Part shown: piece by piece, positions 23,605-31,987 of the stretch
How positions within the stretch are numbered: position 1 is the first letter of the stretch
Layout: each line of letters starts with the position of its first letter
DNA from: Burkholderia pyrrocinia
Lineage (GTDB): Bacteria; Pseudomonadota; Gammaproteobacteria; Burkholderiales; Burkholderiaceae
Assembly (NCBI RefSeq): GCF_003330765.1
Contig: NZ_CP024902.1
Span: 2,728,001-2,792,000 of the forward strand
Direction: 5' to 3'
DNA: 64,000 bases
The notes under the pieces: model-generated
What the model was told of the DNA's origin: nothing
The model's input: the letters and a program-made list of their open reading frames with translations, nothing else
Database searches by the model: none
Position numbers and translations under genes: made by a program

Positions 23605-24306
23605 ATGGAAAATTTCACCAGCAACTACGATGCCCTGCAAGCAGCCGCCGAACGCGCCACTAAGGGGAACTGGATCAATGTCGGCGCATGGGTAGAAAAC
23701 GAGCGCGACGACCTGAAGGATATTTGCGACTGCCGCCCAAACGGGAACGAAGACGACGAGCAGGCGCTGCTCGACGCCGCCTATATCGCCCTCGCGAACC
23801 CTGACACCATCCTTCGCCTTCTCCGTGAATGGCGTACCGCGCGAGAAGCCACCTCGCAGCATCCCACGCAAGCGAGCGTTGCAGCCAACCAACTTTGCCT
23901 CTGCGGCACCGTGCTCGCCCATACGCACCACCACTGCGCCACGCCCGTGATGTGGCGTATGTACGAGGAATCCAATGCGTTCCGGAACACGACCGCAGCA
24001 GCACGCGACATACTGACGGAACGCCACCGACAGATTCAGCATGAAGGTCTGACGCCTGATCGCGACGACGGCTATACCGAGGCGGAATTACCCCGTGCAG
24101 CCGCCGCGTACGTTCTCAGCGCCTGCGGGTTCAGCAACGCCGTTACGCTGGATTTCTGGCCGTGGATCACGGACTGGTGGAAGCCGACAACTCCTCGACG
24201 GAATCTCGTGAAAGCCGCCGCATTGATCCTCGCCGAGATCGAACGCATCGACCGAGATCCGGGCGATGAATCCCACCATGACCACCTGAACGGGGGATCA
24301 CTGTGA
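23605..24306 (+). CDS. Ead/Ea22-like early phage protein
   Basis: The 233-residue product has an N-terminal region of the Ead/Ea22 kind (ALLDAAYIALANPDTILRLL following DALQAAAERATKGNWI), a Cys/His cluster (LCLCGTVLAHTHHHC), and a conserved C-terminal part (AARDILTERHRQIQHEGLTP, ELPRAAAAYVLSACG, WKPTTPRRNLVKAAALILAE) seen in many phage accessory proteins. The biochemical role is unknown. It overlaps the next gene start by 4 bp. Confidence 0.7.
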   Translation: MENFTSNYDALQAAAERATKGNWINVGAWVENERDDLKDICDCRPNGNEDDEQALLDAAYIALANPDTILRLLREWRTAREATSQHPTQASVAANQLCLCGTVLAHTHHHCATPVMWRMYEESNAFRNTTAAARDILTERHRQIQHEGLTPDRDDGYTEAELPRAAAAYVLSACGFSNAVTLDFWPWITDWWKPTTPRRNLVKAAALILAEIERIDRDPGDESHHDHLNGGSL

Positions 24307-24533
24307 GCCTGTTGACCCGCGCATACATCCTTGAGAAGTACGGCCCGCGCATGACACTGGCGCAGCTCGCGCGGCTACTTCTCATGTCGGAGGGAACCAT
24401 CCGCAATCAGATCAGCGCCGAAACGTTCCCGATCCCGACTTACAAGGAAGGTGGCGGCCGCTTTGCTGCATACGACGCCGTCGCAGAGTACCTCGACGAT
24501 ATGTCCCGTCGCGCCCGCGCCGAAGCCGCATAG
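24303..24533 (+). CDS. Small helix-turn-helix protein, PrtN- or excisionase-like
   Basis: The 76-residue product starts at GTG 24303, overlapping the previous stop. It reads LLTRAYILEKYGPRMTLAQL, then LLLMSEGTIRNQISAETFPI and YDAVAEYLDDMSRRARAEA. The YG...L...T...I...FP pattern resembles PrtN-type activators and MerR-like excisionases. As the last small gene before the methylase module and integrase, it may direct excision or activate transcription. I cannot choose between the two. Confidence 0.62.
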   Translation: MSLLTRAYILEKYGPRMTLAQLARLLLMSEGTIRNQISAETFPIPTYKEGGGRFAAYDAVAEYLDDMSRRARAEAA

Positions 24534-24612
24534 TCCACTTGTGAGCGACTGGTGGCGCGCCGCGTTAAAATCATGTATATCCTCACCAACTTAATAACAT
24601 CCGGGGCGAAAG

Positions 24613-26034
24613 ATGGCAGTTAGCGAGCCGTGGTCGACCGCAGAACTCGATCCCAAGAAGATTCAACTGGACCTACGCAATCCTCGTATCGAAATTGAAC
24701 CGAACGCCAAGCCGGCCGAGATTCGCGCGAAACTTCTGAAATTCGAGGACGTGCTTGACCTCGCACGAGGAATCATTCGGAACGAGGGCCTCTTTCACGG
24801 CGAGCGCATCATCACCGTTGTTGAGGGAGGGAAGCACATCGTCCTCGAAGGAAATCGCCGCGTCGCCGCTTGCCAAATGCTTCTAGACCCATCGCTCATT
24901 CCTGAGGAGTTTGTCGGCCGATTCCCTGCCGCCCCGCCCGCTGTCAAAGCTACTCTGCGCAAGCTGAGCGCCGACGTAGCGCCGAACAGAGAAGCAGCCG
25001 ATCCGGTGTTGACGAAACGCCACACAGAGCGCAGCGCAAAACCTTGGTCGCCGGTAGCGAAGATGCGCCGAGCGGTGCGCATGCTCGAGCACGCCCCAAT
25101 CGACAAAGTCGCTGAAGCACTCGGCACAACGCCGGGCGCAATTCGAAAACTTGTGAAGCCATACCGACTCCTCAAGTACGCACTCGATCTGGATACGTGG
25201 ACCGATGACGAACGCGCGGTACTCGAGAACGAAAAACTTGTCACCAACCCCTATACACGCTTCTTCACGTTGGCAGACACCCAGCGTATCTTGCAGTTAT
25301 CGTTCGACGCCGATCAGAACCCCGTCAGCGCACTGCCTCCGAAAGTTTTCAAAGAGCAGATGATCGCAATAGCACGCGACTTTCTGCTCCCCGACCCCGA
25401 GAAAGGCAAGCCACGTTGCGATACCCGTACGGAACCGATGAAGTATTTTGAACGGTTTCTCGAATCGCCCGAAGGCAAGAAACACATCAAGCCAGCGGAG
25501 CCACGTCAGCAACCCAAGGGTGATGGCAAAGACCCCAAAGCGCCGGGCCAGCCCGCAGGTGGCCCCAATGCCGGCGCACCGCGTCCAAAAACGCAAAAGA
25601 TATCTATTTTCTTCGAAAAACTTGAGTGCCACGTAACTGAAGACAATCTGATTGCATTGACTCGGGAAATCCGCGGAATCAACCACAAGACCACACCGAT
25701 TTCGGCTTCTTTAGTTCTACGAGCGCTATTCGAATGCGCCTTGGGTTATCAAATAAGGAAGGCCAAAAAATGGGGTGAACTCATGAAGCTCGAAAAGCAA
25801 CCGGGCCGTGACCCTGCGCTCGCCAGCATGATCAACTTTTGCTCGAACTTCAATAACGGGGTGTTTTCGGAGAATAAGATTTGCCGAGTTCTCTCTGCCG
25901 GCACCACGAAGCAAGCCAAAGATTATCTCGACTCAATGACGCACCTCAAGTATCAACAGGCCGACGCACCGACACTGGAAACGATTGCAAACAATATTCG
26001 CGGCGTCATTCAGTATATTTTGGAAGGAAACTGA
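24613..26034 (+). CDS. ParB/Srx-like protein paired with DNA methylase
   Basis: The 473-residue protein has a ParB-type N-terminus (ELDPKKIQLDLRNPRIEI; ligand motif VLEGNRRVAACQ with EGNRR at 79-83), a helix-turn-helix (DKVAEALGTTPGAIRKLVK, ~158-176), a charged Gly/Pro/Lys linker (~310-345) and a C-terminal helical domain (IFFEKLECHVTEDNLIALTR, TTPISASLVLRALFECALGY) that I cannot assign. It lies 2 bp upstream of an adenine methylase gene. Composition is more AT-rich than the phage core, a sign of a transferred module. A defence or modification role is plausible but unproven. Confidence 0.75.
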   Translation: MAVSEPWSTAELDPKKIQLDLRNPRIEIEPNAKPAEIRAKLLKFEDVLDLARGIIRNEGLFHGERIITVVEGGKHIVLEGNRRVAACQMLLDPSLIPEEFVGRFPAAPPAVKATLRKLSADVAPNREAADPVLTKRHTERSAKPWSPVAKMRRAVRMLEHAPIDKVAEALGTTPGAIRKLVKPYRLLKYALDLDTWTDDERAVLENEKLVTNPYTRFFTLADTQRILQLSFDADQNPVSALPPKVFKEQMIAIARDFLLPDPEKGKPRCDTRTEPMKYFERFLESPEGKKHIKPAEPRQQPKGDGKDPKAPGQPAGGPNAGAPRPKTQKISIFFEKLECHVTEDNLIALTREIRGINHKTTPISASLVLRALFECALGYQIRKAKKWGELMKLEKQPGRDPALASMINFCSNFNNGVFSENKICRVLSAGTTKQAKDYLDSMTHLKYQQADAPTLETIANNIRGVIQYILEGN

Positions 26035-26036
26035 AC

Positions 26037-26948
26037 ATGCCAAAGAAACTCCTCCCTCGCAACGAACCTCTTAGCCCACTGCGATACCCAGGTGGGAAGG
26101 CGCGGCTAGCCGCCTATATCAGCGGTGTCATTGAAGAAAATTATCTGAATGGCTGCACCTTTTACGAACCCTTTGCGGGTGGCGCCTCGGTTTCGCTGGA
26201 ACTGCTTCGTCTGGGCTTTATCTCTAGTGCAGTACTGATCGAGCGTGATCCATTGGTATATGCGTTCTGGTGGTGCGTCTTCAATATCACCGATGACCTC
26301 TGCGCAGCCGTCGAAGCATGCCCCGTCACGATGGAAACATGGACTCAGTTGCAACCCACAAGAGAGGTAGCCTATCCCGCGGACGGGCGTTTTACGATAC
26401 TGCAGCTCGGTGTAGCTGGACTATTCTACAATCGAACAAATTTTTCCGGCATTCTCGGCGCAGGACCAATTGGCGGGGAAGCTCAAACTTCTCGCTACAA
26501 GATCGACTGTCGCTTTAACAAAGAAAAGATCGTTCGACAAATTCGCTCAGTGGCTCGCTTTGCAGACCGAGTTAGAATTTATTGTGATGACGCAATTTCC
26601 TTCATGCGCACCAACGCAGAAGAGATCGCAACAGGATTTGCGTTTGTATACGTCGATCCGCCATATTATCAACAAGGTCCGAAGCTGTATCGACACCACT
26701 ATACCGACGCGGATCACGTTGCGCTCGCTCAATTTCTGCAAACTCAAGGCTATCCGTGGCTGCTGAGCTATGATGACCACCCTCGTATTCGCGAACTGTA
26801 CGACGGAAATACTGTTCAGCCGATCTATCTCGACTATAACGTCAAATCAAGTCGCACCGCTCGCGAACTTGCCATTTCGAACCTGATGATTCCGGTTCCA
26901 GTATATGAAGGTATGCCGGAATTGCTGGGTATAGAGGTAGAAGCGTAA
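26037..26948 (+). CDS. N6-adenine DNA methyltransferase, D12/Dam class
   Basis: The 303-residue protein starts at ATG 26037 after GGAAGG; the upstream in-frame extension lies inside the ParB-like gene. The SAM site is RYPGGKARLA (PGGK 18-21) with YEPFAGGASVSLELL, and the catalytic motif is YVDPPYY (DPPY 207-210). Order and length fit Dam/DpnM-type MTases. No restriction enzyme is recognised next to it; the partner is the ParB-like protein upstream. It converges on the integrase gene with 6 bp between stops. It may protect the phage from host restriction or modify host DNA. Confidence 0.85.
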   Translation: MPKKLLPRNEPLSPLRYPGGKARLAAYISGVIEENYLNGCTFYEPFAGGASVSLELLRLGFISSAVLIERDPLVYAFWWCVFNITDDLCAAVEACPVTMETWTQLQPTREVAYPADGRFTILQLGVAGLFYNRTNFSGILGAGPIGGEAQTSRYKIDCRFNKEKIVRQIRSVARFADRVRIYCDDAISFMRTNAEEIATGFAFVYVDPPYYQQGPKLYRHHYTDADHVALAQFLQTQGYPWLLSYDDHPRIRELYDGNTVQPIYLDYNVKSSRTARELAISNLMIPVPVYEGMPELLGIEVEA

Positions 26949-26954
26949 CGCGCT

Positions 26955-28049
26955 CTACTCGTTCACCAACTTCAATTGCCCCTTCTTCGCAACCTGATCC
27001 GGCCGCAAATTCGTGTAGCGTTTCAGGTTGCGCCAATCCTTGTGGCCGGTCACGGCCGCGACCTCGGGAATATCCCACCCGTCCTCGAAAAGTGCGCTTG
27101 TCGCTTCGTGCCGAAGGTCGTGTAGCCGCAGGTCGACGATCCCCTTGTCGACACACGCCAGCTTGAAATACTTGCTGGCCGTGCTCTTGTCGAACCGGAA
27201 GATGTACTCGTTCGGATGCGGCTCGATTGTCGGGTCCGCCTTGCGTTTTGCCTCGTACGCTGGCGGCACCGGATATCGGGCCTGACGCAGCAACACTTCG
27301 AGCGAATCGCCGATCAGCGGCACCCACTCGTCGTTGCCCTTCTTCTGTCGCGGATGCTTGCGATCACGGACGAGCGCGAGACGGCGCTCGACGTCGAGGT
27401 CCGACCACGTCAAGCGAAACAGTTCGCCACGCCGGAATGCGCTTTTCATCGCAACTCGGATCACATCCGGCACCGCTTGTTCGCGCTCCGGATGCTCCGC
27501 AAACCACTGGAAGATTTTTACGATCTCGTCGCGAGTCGGCCGGCGATCCCGATGCTTGCCGGGGCCAATGAGCTGCAGGTGATCAAGTGTCGGACGCGCA
27601 ATGCTCGGGGCATGTGGCAATCGCAGATCCAGTAGCGACGCCATGTGTTTGTACACGGTCCCGAGCTTCGAGATATCCATGTCGATCGTGTACTGCCCGG
27701 CCCCCTCTTTCTTACGCTCCTGCGCGAACTTGACCAGCCGCTTAGTCGACAGCTTCGCCGCCACTTCATCATCAAAGTGACTTTCCAGCCGCTTGAGCAT
27801 GTAGGCTTCATTCGACTTCTCGGCGACCGGTCGACCAGAGTCATTCCGCGCGCTTCGATACAAGCGCACCAGCTCGCCGACCGTGATCGTCTGTTCGTCG
27901 ACGGCACCCTGCCCCTTGTCGATTCCGCCTTCGATCTCACGCGCCCATGCTTCAGCCGCGCCCTTGGTTCGAAATGTCTTTGCTATACTCTGTCCCCGTC
28001 GGCGGATTTGAGCCCGCCAACGGTCGCCGATCTTGAGGATCGAAGCCAT
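26955..28049 (-). CDS. int: Tyrosine-type phage integrase
   Basis: The 364-residue protein starts at ATG 28049 (MASILKIGDRWRAQIRRRGQ, an arm-type DNA-binding start). Residues ~55-145 are the SAM-like core-binding domain. The catalytic domain has Arg207 in AFRRGELFRLTW, His310/Arg313 in LRLHDLRHEA, His336 in GHKDW and Tyr345 in LKRYTNL, so all key residues are present. It catalyses insertion and excision of the prophage. It converges with the methylase gene, and its promoter side faces a run of repeated TGTAGCA sites and the host tRNA. Confidence 0.92.
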   Translation of the reverse strand: MASILKIGDRWRAQIRRRGQSIAKTFRTKGAAEAWAREIEGGIDKGQGAVDEQTITVGELVRLYRSARNDSGRPVAEKSNEAYMLKRLESHFDDEVAAKLSTKRLVKFAQERKKEGAGQYTIDMDISKLGTVYKHMASLLDLRLPHAPSIARPTLDHLQLIGPGKHRDRRPTRDEIVKIFQWFAEHPEREQAVPDVIRVAMKSAFRRGELFRLTWSDLDVERRLALVRDRKHPRQKKGNDEWVPLIGDSLEVLLRQARYPVPPAYEAKRKADPTIEPHPNEYIFRFDKSTASKYFKLACVDKGIVDLRLHDLRHEATSALFEDGWDIPEVAAVTGHKDWRNLKRYTNLRPDQVAKKGQLKLVNE

Positions 28050-28068
28050 GGAATACCCCGTTTGTGGA

Positions 28069-28130
28069 CTGTAGCAATGCGTCATCCACATACACTGCTA
28101 CAGGGTCGATTTGTAGCAGAATTGTAGCAG
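28069..28130. promoter_or_regulatory. Repeated TGTAGCA sites upstream of int, likely integrase arm sites
   Basis: Four copies of TGTAGCA(G) occur in 62 bp: 28069-28076, 28096-28103 (inverted), 28111-28119 and 28122-28130. Clustered short repeats between an integrase start and the phage end are typical arm-binding sites. The attachment core itself was not identified. Confidence 0.5.
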
Positions 28131-28265
28131 GCGGGGCGTTAAACTATGCTTCACAGCCCGTCATTTCGCGTCATGCGCGGATAGACGGGAATCCCGGAAA
28201 GGCAAGCGGGACAAGGCTAAGAGCCTGATTCATAAGGGTTCGATCCTCCCCGCTCAAACTATCCG
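28131..28265. other. Probable prophage right boundary
   Basis: 135 bp between the integrase repeats and tRNA-Arg, without a gene. The segment near 28225-28256 contains a GGTTCGATCC element like a tRNA T-arm, but it does not fold into a tRNA. It could be an att remnant. The left end would be needed to define the core. Confidence 0.35.
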
Positions 28266-28340
28266 CTCCCCGTAGTTCAATGGATAGAACAAGCGCCTCC
28301 TAAGCGCTAGATACAGGTTCGATTCCTGTCGGGGGGACCA
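28266..28340 (+). tRNA. tRNA-Arg (CCT anticodon)
   Basis: A 75-base gene with encoded CCA. The acceptor arms CTCCCCG and CGGGGGG pair with one wobble, the D-arm is GTTC/GAAC, the anticodon loop in GCGCCTCCTAAGCGC holds CCT, and the T-arm is ACAGG-TTCGATT-CCTGT. It is the first host gene beyond the prophage; tRNA genes of this kind are common integration targets, although the prophage lies on its 5' side here. Confidence 0.9.
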
Positions 28341-28602
28341 GACATCCTCCATGGTTCGCCCCACTTCCCCACGAAAACCGCATCACGCCTGACGGCTTGT
28401 TACGGGCGTTCCGCAAAGCGCCATGACGATCGTGGCCTCCTGTTATTGAATCCGCCTGCAGCAGGTAAACGCTCGACGCTCAAGTACCGCGCCAACGGCC
28501 AGGGGAAGTGCCTGGCCTCGAAGCAGATCGGGGAACGGAAGCATTCAACGCACACGCCAATCGCCGAACCGCAAACTCCGTTCTACGCCGATCACGAATC
28601 GT

Positions 28603-28631
28603 TTGACTCACCGCAGCTGTGCAAGTACACT
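28603..28631 (+). promoter_or_regulatory. Promoter of initiator tRNA
   Basis: TTGACT (28603-28608) and TACACT (28626-28631) with a 17-bp spacer end seven bases before the mature tRNA start. The 28341-28602 stretch before it holds no credible gene. Confidence 0.65.
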
Positions 28632-28637
28632 ACGCGC

Positions 28638-28714
<77 letters not shown>

Positions 28715-28721
28715 ACACCGA

Positions 28722-28755
28722 AGCCCGCTCTGCGAAAGCAAGCGGGCTTTTTGCT
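28722..28755 (+). terminator. Terminator after tRNA-fMet
   Basis: AAGCCCGC (28722-28729) and GCGGGCTT (28741-28748) form an 8-bp stem followed by TTTT. It closes the tRNA transcript. Confidence 0.75.
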
Positions 28756-28916
28756 GTCCGGGTGCACTGCTCGCGTGCAGCGTCGCACACGAATGGCGGG
28801 GCATTCCAGCCACCACCGTGACATGCGACACACGATCGCACCTTGTCCGATCCTCACGGACACGCGCCGAACATTGCGTAGAATTCCGAACCTTCGTCAG
28901 CATACGGACTCCGTCA

Positions 28917-29261
28917 ATGATTCGAGCGATCGCGGCACTGGCCGCGCTTTCAGCGATGACAGGCACCGCAAACGCCGCCGATACCGGCACCGCATCCGGC
29001 ACGGCGCCGGCAAAACAGCGCTACGTCAGCCCGGGCATCGCCAACGTCACCGGCGCAGCAACACCGCGCCCGGAAAACGCGTCCTCCGACGCACGCTGCA
29101 GGGAACTGGCCGCCGGCATCGACGCAGTAACGCACGCACCCGACCGCGGCCAGAAGGTCGTGCGCGGGATCGGCCCGGACGGCAAGCCGCGCAACGAACT
29201 GCGCGCTTACGACAAACGGGCCGACCTCGAAGCCGAGCATCAACAACTCGGCTGCCGATAA
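28917..29261 (+). CDS. Exported protein of unknown function
   Basis: The 114-residue product from ATG 28917 has a signal peptide (MIRAIAALAALSAMTGTANA, cut likely after ANA). The mature part is short and polar with two cysteines (ARCRELAAGIDAV and QQLGCR) that may form a disulfide, and a conserved-looking RGIGPDGKPRNELRAYDKRA. It would lie in the periplasm. A longer frame from 28818 has no signal-peptide logic. Function unknown. Confidence 0.75.
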   Translation: MIRAIAALAALSAMTGTANAADTGTASGTAPAKQRYVSPGIANVTGAATPRPENASSDARCRELAAGIDAVTHAPDRGQKVVRGIGPDGKPRNELRAYDKRADLEAEHQQLGCR

Positions 29262-29304
29262 CGAACGTCACGCCGCCCGATCGAATCACGCCGGGCATCG
29301 GCGT

Positions 29305-30045
29305 TTACGCATTCGCACCGCCATCGATCGTCAACCCGGCCCCGTTGACCGACCGCCCTTCCGGCCCGACGACGAACGCAACGAGCGCCGCGACATCGTC
29401 GGCCTTGCCGTACTGCGGAATCGCCATCCGCGAGCGCTGCGCACCCGCATGTTCGCCGTCGGCCGGATTCATGTCGGTATCCGTCGAGCCCGGATGCACG
29501 ATATTGACCGTGATGCCGCGCGAGCCGAGATCGCGCGCGAGCCCTTGCGTCCATCCGATCAGCGCGGCCTTGCTCGCCGCATAGAGGCTCATCCCCGCAT
29601 CGGGCACGCGTGTCGCGAGGCAACTGCCGGTCGACACGATGCGCCCGCCCTCCCCGAGATGCCGCGCCGCCGCCTGCGACGCGACGATCACCGCGCGCAC
29701 GTTCACGTTCAGCGTCGCGTCGATATCGTCGAGCGTGAGGTCGTCCAGCGCACCGGCCCGGAAAATCCCCGCGTTGTTGACGAGGATATCGAGTCCGCCG
29801 AACGCCTCCGCGGCACGATCGACTGCGTTGCGCACGGCAACCGGATCGGCGCTGTCGGCCTGGATCGCAACGGCGCGACGGCCCAGCGCCTCGATGCCGG
29901 CGACGACGGCCTGCGCCCGCTCGGCCGATTTTTCGTAGGTAATCGCGACGTCCGCACCATCGGCCGCCAACCGTTTCGCGATAGCGGCGCCGATGCCGCG
30001 ACTGCCGCCCGTGATAAGTGCACGCTTGCCCTGAAGTCGGTCCAT
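29305..30045 (-). CDS. Short-chain dehydrogenase/reductase (SDR)
   Basis: The 246-residue protein from ATG 30045 has a classical SDR layout: TGGSRGIGAAIAKRL (NAD(P) binding), DILVNNAGIF, catalytic Ser in RIVSTGSCLA and YAASK (Tyr-x-x-x-Lys), and GGAN at the end. It oxidises or reduces an alcohol/carbonyl substrate that cannot be told from sequence. It is divergent from a TetR-family gene with a palindrome between them, so it is probably that regulator's target. Confidence 0.88.
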   Translation of the reverse strand: MDRLQGKRALITGGSRGIGAAIAKRLAADGADVAITYEKSAERAQAVVAGIEALGRRAVAIQADSADPVAVRNAVDRAAEAFGGLDILVNNAGIFRAGALDDLTLDDIDATLNVNVRAVIVASQAAARHLGEGGRIVSTGSCLATRVPDAGMSLYAASKAALIGWTQGLARDLGSRGITVNIVHPGSTDTDMNPADGEHAGAQRSRMAIPQYGKADDVAALVAFVVGPEGRSVNGAGLTIDGGANA

Positions 30046-30122
30046 GTCCGTTCCTTTCCTCATTTATGTAATGACCGACACAGAATGTGGCAGGTTGCGC
30101 GGCACAGTCAATTGATTTATTT

Positions 30123-30134
30123 TATCGATCGATA
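30123..30134. promoter_or_regulatory. Palindrome between SDR and TetR genes, candidate operator
   Basis: TATCGATCGATA is a perfect 12-bp palindrome in the AT-rich gap between the divergent genes. It is a plausible TetR-family operator that would control both. Confidence 0.5.
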
Positions 30135-30160
30135 CAGATATCGACGAAGGAACGGACGCA

Positions 30161-30775
30161 ATGGCTGAACGAGGCCGACCGAGAAGCTTCGACAAGGAAG
30201 CGGCGCTGGATCGCGCGATGGAGGTGTTCTGGCGCCTCGGCTACGAGGGTGCGTCGATGGCGGACCTGACGGCCGCGATGGGCATTGCGTCGCCGAGCCT
30301 GTATGCGGCGTTCGGCAGCAAGGAAGCGTTGTTCCGGCAAGCGCTCGAGCACTACGGCGCAACGGAGGGACGGGAAATCTGGGATGGGGTCGAACAGGCC
30401 GGCAGCGCGCACGACGCCGTGCGGAACTACCTGATGGATACCGCACGCGTGTTCACACGGCGGTCGAAACCGGCCGGCTGCCTGATCGTGCTGTCGGCGC
30501 TGCATCCGGCCGAGCGTTCCGACACCGTCCGGCAAACGCTGATTACGATGCGCGAGCGCACGGTCAAGGATCTGCGGGAGCGCCTCAGGCGAGGCGTCGC
30601 AACCGGCGAGATCTCGGCGCACGCGAACCTCGACGCGATCGCGCGGTACTACGTGACGGTTCAACAAGGGATGTCGATCCAGGCGCGCGACGGCGCAAGC
30701 CGTCGCGATCTGGAAGCCGTCGCGCAAGCCGCGCTGGCCGCGTGGCCGGCGCTCGTCGGCGCGAGCGGCGCCTAG
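30161..30775 (+). CDS. TetR-family transcriptional regulator
   Basis: The 204-residue protein has the TetR helix-turn-helix at ~10-58 (FDKEAALDRAMEVFWRLGYE, SMADLTAAMGIASPSLYAAF, GSKEALFRQALEHY) and a ligand domain of the AcrR-like YcdC/C-11 type with GCLIVLSALHPA and YYVTVQQGMSIQARDG. The ribosome site AAGGA precedes the ATG. It likely represses itself and the divergent SDR gene in answer to an unknown small molecule. Confidence 0.9.
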   Translation: MAERGRPRSFDKEAALDRAMEVFWRLGYEGASMADLTAAMGIASPSLYAAFGSKEALFRQALEHYGATEGREIWDGVEQAGSAHDAVRNYLMDTARVFTRRSKPAGCLIVLSALHPAERSDTVRQTLITMRERTVKDLRERLRRGVATGEISAHANLDAIARYYVTVQQGMSIQARDGASRRDLEAVAQAALAAWPALVGASGA

Positions 30776-30814
30776 CGACAGGATGCCGCAGCCGCACGCG
30801 GCCGCGCCGGCGCG

Positions 30815-31315
30815 TTACTGCTTCGCCGCGTGCTGCACGTCCTTCGACGCATGCCACACGCGATAGCGCACCTCGAAGCCGTCCGGCACATAGACGACCA
30901 ACGGCAGGCGGCTGTTGTAACGCAGTAGCTGGCCGTCGCCGCGCACCTGCACGAACCGTTGCTGCGGCGCCTGGCCCGGGCAGGCCATCAGCGTCGACGC
31001 CGGCCCCTTCACATCGGTGAGCTGGTAGTACGTATAGCCCCAGCCCTTCACGTCCTCGGCGGTCAGTTCGCCACCGAACCACTGCTGGTTGCAGTCGGTC
31101 TGCAGCGTCTTGCCGATCATCAGTTCGACGCGCGCATCGCCCTCGTTCTCGAGCGCGGGCAGCGCGATCGCGACGCGCTGCTGGCCGGCCGCTGCCTGCG
31201 GAAACATCTTGATCGACTCGGCCGGCACGGCGGGCGCGGATGCCGGCCCGGCCGCGCACGCGGCGGCAGTCGTCACGCAGAAGGCGGCCAGCGCGGCCCG
31301 GATCGCGAATTTCAT
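30815..31315 (-). CDS. eco: Ecotin-family serine protease inhibitor
   Basis: The 166-residue protein from ATG 31315 has a signal peptide (MKFAIRAALAAFCVTTAAA) and a near-complete ecotin fold: MFPQAAAGQQRVAIALPALE, then GKTLQTDCNQQWFGG, EGWGY-like KGWGYTYYQL, ASTLMACPG, and LRYNSRLPLVVYVPDGFEVR. Cys75 and Cys112 match the loop disulfide. In E. coli ecotin the reactive residue P1 is Met84 in STMMACP; here the aligned residue is Leu109. It acts in the periplasm against trypsin-fold proteases such as neutrophil elastase. Confidence 0.93.
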   Translation of the reverse strand: MKFAIRAALAAFCVTTAAACAAGPASAPAVPAESIKMFPQAAAGQQRVAIALPALENEGDARVELMIGKTLQTDCNQQWFGGELTAEDVKGWGYTYYQLTDVKGPASTLMACPGQAPQQRFVQVRGDGQLLRYNSRLPLVVYVPDGFEVRYRVWHASKDVQHAAKQ

Positions 31316-31458
31316 CGATGTGCTCCTGAAAAACAAATGAGCCGAGGATGCTAACACTTTCGTCGCAAGACCTTACGACGCTGTAATTTGACGACACAAT
31401 TGCAAACAGCCAGCAATTCCCTTGCGCGGTATTTATAGGGGAATCAATGGAGAACATC

Positions 31459-31782
31459 ATGCTGAAGCTCATTGCTGCCGCCGGCGTCGCGACCTTGCTG
31501 GCCGGCTGCGTCGTCGCCCCGGACGCCGGATACGGATACGGCTACGGGCAGCCCTACTATTCCGATCCCGGCTACGCGTACGGCCCGTCCCCCGTGTACG
31601 GCACGGTCAACATCTGGGGCGGTGGCGGCGGACGCGACTGGGATCGCGGCCGGCGCGACGGCCACCGCTGGGACGGTGATCGCGGCAACCGCGGCGGCGG
31701 CTGGGGGCGCGGCGGCGGACACCGCGGTGACTGGAACGATGGCGGCGGCGGGCACGGTAACGGTGGTGGCCATCGTCACTGA
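31459..31782 (+). CDS. Gly/Tyr-rich lipoprotein
   Basis: The 107-residue product from ATG 31459 has a lipobox LLAGC (MLKLIAAAGVATLLAGCVV). The mature part is low complexity: Tyr/Gly/Pro-rich, then Gly/Arg/Asp-rich and a C-terminal GGGHRH. GGAG eight bases upstream supports this start; ATG 31447 is possible. Such surface or envelope lipoproteins are of unknown role. Confidence 0.78.
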   Translation: MLKLIAAAGVATLLAGCVVAPDAGYGYGYGQPYYSDPGYAYGPSPVYGTVNIWGGGGGRDWDRGRRDGHRWDGDRGNRGGGWGRGGGHRGDWNDGGGGHGNGGGHRH

Positions 31783-31866
31783 CGTGCAATTGCAACCGTT
31801 TGTATCCGTGCACGGCCCGCCGACGGCCGGCGCGTCACGCAGACGAACGGACGGCCGCGGAAAAAC

Positions 31867-31903
31867 AAAGGCCCTCGCATGAATGAAGCGAGGGCCTTTC
31901 CTT
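31867..31903 (+). terminator. Bidirectional intrinsic terminator
   Basis: A perfect 12-bp stem AAAGGCCCTCGC (31867-31878) with GCGAGGGCCTTT (31888-31899) has T- or A-rich flanks on both sides. It lies between converging genes and can end both. Confidence 0.85.
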
Positions 31904-31987
31904 TTGTCGTCAGGTCCGGCGATGCAAACACCGGTTGATGCCGGCCCGTCCGGCACCAACCCGTTCACGCGTCGCGCGCCCGCCCGC

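Noticed and set aside
24534..24612. Separate promoter for the ParB-methylase pair
   Set aside because: The 79-bp gap has AT-rich stretches (TTAAAAT, TATATCC), but no -35/-10 pair with acceptable spacing was found; it may still be transcribed on its own.
28195..28256. Possible tRNA with a CAT-containing loop before tRNA-Arg
   Set aside because: A GGTTCGATCC element and a GATTCATAA loop are visible, but no D-arm, T-stem or acceptor pairing can be formed and there is no CCA. At most it is a fragment at the attachment site.
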